64,000 nt of DNA, taken from Synergistaceae bacterium. GTDB lineage: Bacteria; Synergistota; Synergistia; Synergistales; Aminobacteriaceae. The position numbers were made by a program, and so were the translations under genes. Below, in pieces: positions 62,037 to 64,000 of the stretch. The stretch lies in assembly GCA_017451025.1 (NCBI GenBank), contig JAFSSM010000056.1, forward strand, positions 29,148 through 93,147, read 5' to 3'. The stretch's first letter is position 1. Each line of letters starts with the position of its first letter. The notes beneath the pieces are model-generated. The model was not told the DNA's origin. It saw only the letters and a list, made by a program, of their open reading frames with translations, and ran no database searches.

Positions 62037-63236
62037 TTACAGTTTCGCGGCGATTGCCTGGATGAACTGCTTGCTGTCCACTACCTGAGGAACTACGCCC
62101 TCGCAAAGTCCGGACAGGTCTTTTGTCATTACGCCGCCCTCAATCGTGGAGATAGTTGCTTTCTCCAGCTTGTCAGCGAACGCCACAAGGTCCTGGTTGC
62201 CGTCAAGTTCTCCGCGCTTTCTGAGTGCTCCGCTCCATGCGAAGATTGTTGCTACGGGGTTGGTGGAGGTCATCTTGCCCTCGTCGCGGTAACGGTAGAA
62301 GTGCTTTGTTACTGTTCCGTGAGCGGCCTCGTACTCGAAGTTGCCGTCCGGCGAGACAAGCACGGATGTCATCATTGCGAGTGATCCGAACGCTGTGCTG
62401 ACCATGTCGCTCATAACGTCGCCGTCGTAGTTCTTGCAGGCCCAGATGAATCCGCCCTCTGAACGCATAACGCGGGCAACTGCGTCGTCGATCAGCGTGT
62501 AGAAGTATGTGATTCCGGCGGCCTCGAACTTGGCCTTGTACTCTGCCTCAAAAATTTCCTGGAACAGGAGCTTGAATGTCTGGTCATACTGCTTGGAGAT
62601 TGTGTCTTTCGTGGCAAACCAGATGTCCTGTTTCGTCGAAAGTGCATACTCGAAGCATGAACGTGCAAAGCTCTTTATCGAGGTGTCCTTGTTGTACATG
62701 GACTGAAGAACGCCGGGGCACTCATACTCATAGACTGTCTCGCGGAAAGTTGTGCCGTTCTTGCCGGTGAAGAGAAGCTCTGCCTTGCCGGGTTCGGGTA
62801 CTCTGAACTCAGTTCCGCGATAAACGTCGCCGTAAGCATGACGTGCAATCGTGATGGGCTTCTTCCAGTTCTTGACGACCGGCTTGATGCAGCTGGTCAG
62901 GATGGGTGCGCGGAAGACTGTACCGTCAAGCACTGCACGGATTGTGCCGTTGGGGGACTTCCACATTTCGTGGAGGTTGTACTCCTCGACGCGCTGCTTG
63001 TTGGGGGTGATTGTTGCGCACTTTACGCCGACGTGATGCTTCTTGATGGCCTCTGCGGCTTCCCAAGTAATTTTGTCGCGTGTTTCGTCTCTCTTCGGCA
63101 AACCAAGATCGTAGTACTCCATGTTCAGGTCAACGAACGGAAGCAGCAGGTCGTCTTTGATGATCTGCCACAGAACGCGTGTCATTTCGTCGCCGTCCAT
63201 CTCAACGATGGGGTTTGCCATTTTAATCTTGCCCAT
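62037..63236 (-). CDS. icd: NADP-dependent isocitrate dehydrogenase
   Basis: Oxidative decarboxylase of 399 aa in the TCA cycle. Seen: the opening IVEMDGDEMTRVLWQIIKD, TITPNKQRVEEYNLHEMWKS, NGTIRAVLDGTVFRAPI, WKKPITIARHAYGDVYRGTE and GSLAMMTSVLVSPDG. These are the marks of the homodimeric type found in eukaryotes and some bacteria, not of E. coli Icd. It lies about 115 nt after the aconitase-family gene, on the same strand, a logical pair. Confidence 0.93.
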   Translation of the reverse strand: MGKIKMANPIVEMDGDEMTRVLWQIIKDDLLLPFVDLNMEYYDLGLPKRDETRDKITWEAAEAIKKHHVGVKCATITPNKQRVEEYNLHEMWKSPNGTIRAVLDGTVFRAPILTSCIKPVVKNWKKPITIARHAYGDVYRGTEFRVPEPGKAELLFTGKNGTTFRETVYEYECPGVLQSMYNKDTSIKSFARSCFEYALSTKQDIWFATKDTISKQYDQTFKLLFQEIFEAEYKAKFEAAGITYFYTLIDDAVARVMRSEGGFIWACKNYDGDVMSDMVSTAFGSLAMMTSVLVSPDGNFEYEAAHGTVTKHFYRYRDEGKMTSTNPVATIFAWSGALRKRGELDGNQDLVAFADKLEKATISTIEGGVMTKDLSGLCEGVVPQVVDSKQFIQAIAAKL

Positions 63237-63267
63237 GATGAATCGTTTCTCCCTTCAGAATTTATCA

Positions 63268-63355
63268 TTAGGGTTCAGGGTTAAGGGATATAGGGTTTAG
63301 GTGCAATCCTATTCCCTCTAATCCCTAACCCCTCACCCCTATTCCCTATTCCCTA
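63268..63355. repeat. Inverted arrays of heptamers between aconitase-family gene and icd
   Basis: Left arm of G-type units (TTAGGGT, TCAGGGT, TAAGGGA, then TATAGGGTTTAGG) and right arm of C-type units (ATCCCTA, ACCCCTC, ACCCCTA, TTCCCTA x2), so the RNA can fold back on itself. The last right-arm unit contains the aconitase-family stop codon. Confidence 0.8.
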
Positions 63356-64000
63356 CTTCTTGCCGTTGCGGTTGAAGTTGATCAGGCAGCCGGCCTTCAC
63401 GATTGTGCGCTCGTTCTCGGTCATCGGCTGGATGTAAAGCTCAACCTCATTTGCTTTGCCGCCCTTGATGACATATGCCTTGATGCTCTCGAGCTTGTTC
63501 TCGTCGAGTGCCTTCCTGATTCCAGGTACGTAGACGTAATCGCCTACCTCGAAGTCAGGCTGTCCCTTAAGATGGAACGGAAGCATACCCCAGTTCATGC
63601 AGTTCGAGCGGTAACGCTTTGTTGCGTACTCCTGCGTGATGTTGGCGAGTGCTCCGAGCACCCTCTGGCAGGAAGCGGCCTGCTCGCGTGCTGAGCCTTC
63701 GCCGGGCCTGTTGGCGTAAATCGTCGAACCGATCTCGATTGCCATCGGGTCAACGCCTTCCTGTCCAGGAATTGCCTTGATTGCCGCGTAGACTGCCGCC
63801 ATGTCGCCATGTGCGGGATTGATGCCCTTCTGCCTCTCGTACTCGACCTTCTGGACTTCCTTTGCCTTGCCGACGTACTCGGGGTCTCTGCGTGAAAGCG
63901 TGAACTCAGCAAGTCCGAGCGGGTTCGAACGGAAGGATGAAGTCTCGCCTGACGGGATAAGCTCGTCGGTGGTCGTAACATCGTCGAGAATCTTGGACAC
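63353..64000 (-). CDS. Aconitate hydratase family protein (3' part)
   Basis: The C-terminal 215 residues of a hydratase whose 5' part is outside the window. Seen: [41 protein letters not shown] (the swivel-domain GxGSSREQAA-type loop), and [16 protein letters not shown]. This matches the final domain of aconitases/hydratases of the AcnA-like branch; next to icd, aconitase is the likely role, though YbhJ-like hydratases are an alternative. Confidence 0.82.
   Translation of the reverse strand: MSKILDDVTTTDELIPSGETSSFRSNPLGLAEFTLSRRDPEYVGKAKEVQKVEYERQKGINPAHGDMAAVYAAIKAIPGQEGVDPMAIEIGSTIYANRPGEGSAREQAASCQRVLGALANITQEYATKRYRSNCMNWGMLPFHLKGQPDFEVGDYVYVPGIRKALDENKLESIKAYVIKGGKANEVELYIQPMTENERTIVKAGCLINFNRNGKK

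Noticed and set aside
63900..63960. tRNA-like GGTTCGA stretch
   Set aside because: It is the coding sequence of the hydratase and lacks the acceptor and anticodon stems.

Overview
The window reads as chromosomal DNA of a Gram-negative, flagellated, amino-acid-using bacterium, most likely a member of the Synergistota. The best phylum clue is a surface protein carrying GGC-start, hydrophobic, basic-end tails of the Synergist-CTERM type. Lipid A synthesis (lpxB), an O-antigen type ABC exporter with gmd, peptide and amino-acid ABC importers, threonine ammonia-lyase and leucyl aminopeptidase fit that lifestyle. The placement is inferred from protein content, not from rRNA. I saw no tRNA, rRNA, CRISPR array, insertion sequence or prophage.

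Layout. 1-5.4 kb (minus): rpmB-pepA-ldh and ilvC-ilvD. 5.5-6.3 kb: a wrecked PD-(D/E)XK nuclease gene. 6.3-14.0 kb (plus): a dipeptide/oligopeptide ABC operon (dppBCDF plus binding protein), then a polar amino-acid ABC operon. 14.1-14.7 kb: remnant of a glycosyltransferase-like gene. 14.8-17.8 kb (minus): a nickel/cobalt ECF importer with NikKLMQO organisation. 18.0-19.2 kb: lpxB. 19.3-26.2 kb (minus): a seven-gene operon joining a tripartite tricarboxylate transporter (TctBAC), a TIGR04076 protein, a lipoprotein tyrosine phosphatase, a STAS-kinase fusion and glucarate dehydratase. 26.3-29.0 kb (minus): a PLP enzyme, an ATP-grasp ligase and a flavin reductase. 29.1-34.8 kb (plus): threonine ammonia-lyase, an M23 peptidase and glyQS.

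34.8-38.1 kb (minus): a leucine-rich surface protein that appears to be two CTERM proteins joined end to end. 38.2-49.4 kb (minus): a flagellar operon (flbD, motA, motB, fliL, fliM, fliY, cheY, fliO, fliP, fliQ, fliR, flhB) interrupted by non-flagellar cargo: a PHP-domain remnant with an orphan HicB, an LprI-like secreted protein and a frameshifted ankyrin gene. 49.5-58.1 kb (plus): a GAF-like protein, dxs, tlyA, an ankyrin protein, and the Wzm/Wzt/Gmd export and sugar-nucleotide genes. 58.1-61.2 kb (minus): a small protein coupled to an AddB-like nuclease. 61.3-64.0 kb (minus): two small proteins, NADP-isocitrate dehydrogenase and the 3' part of an aconitase-family gene.

Themes. Genes are tightly packed in operons with many ATGA/TGATG overlaps. 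Most visible promoters are of extended -10 type (TGnTATAAT) with poor -35 boxes. Heptamer-based G/C-rich repeats sit at gene ends, inside nikL and in a promoter-proximal leader. Several accessory genes are decaying while core operons are intact. The most interesting points are the CTERM chimera, the sugar-acid operon with its kinase/phosphatase pair, the cargo in the flagellar operon, and two genes whose starts do not fit ATG/GTG/TTG rules.
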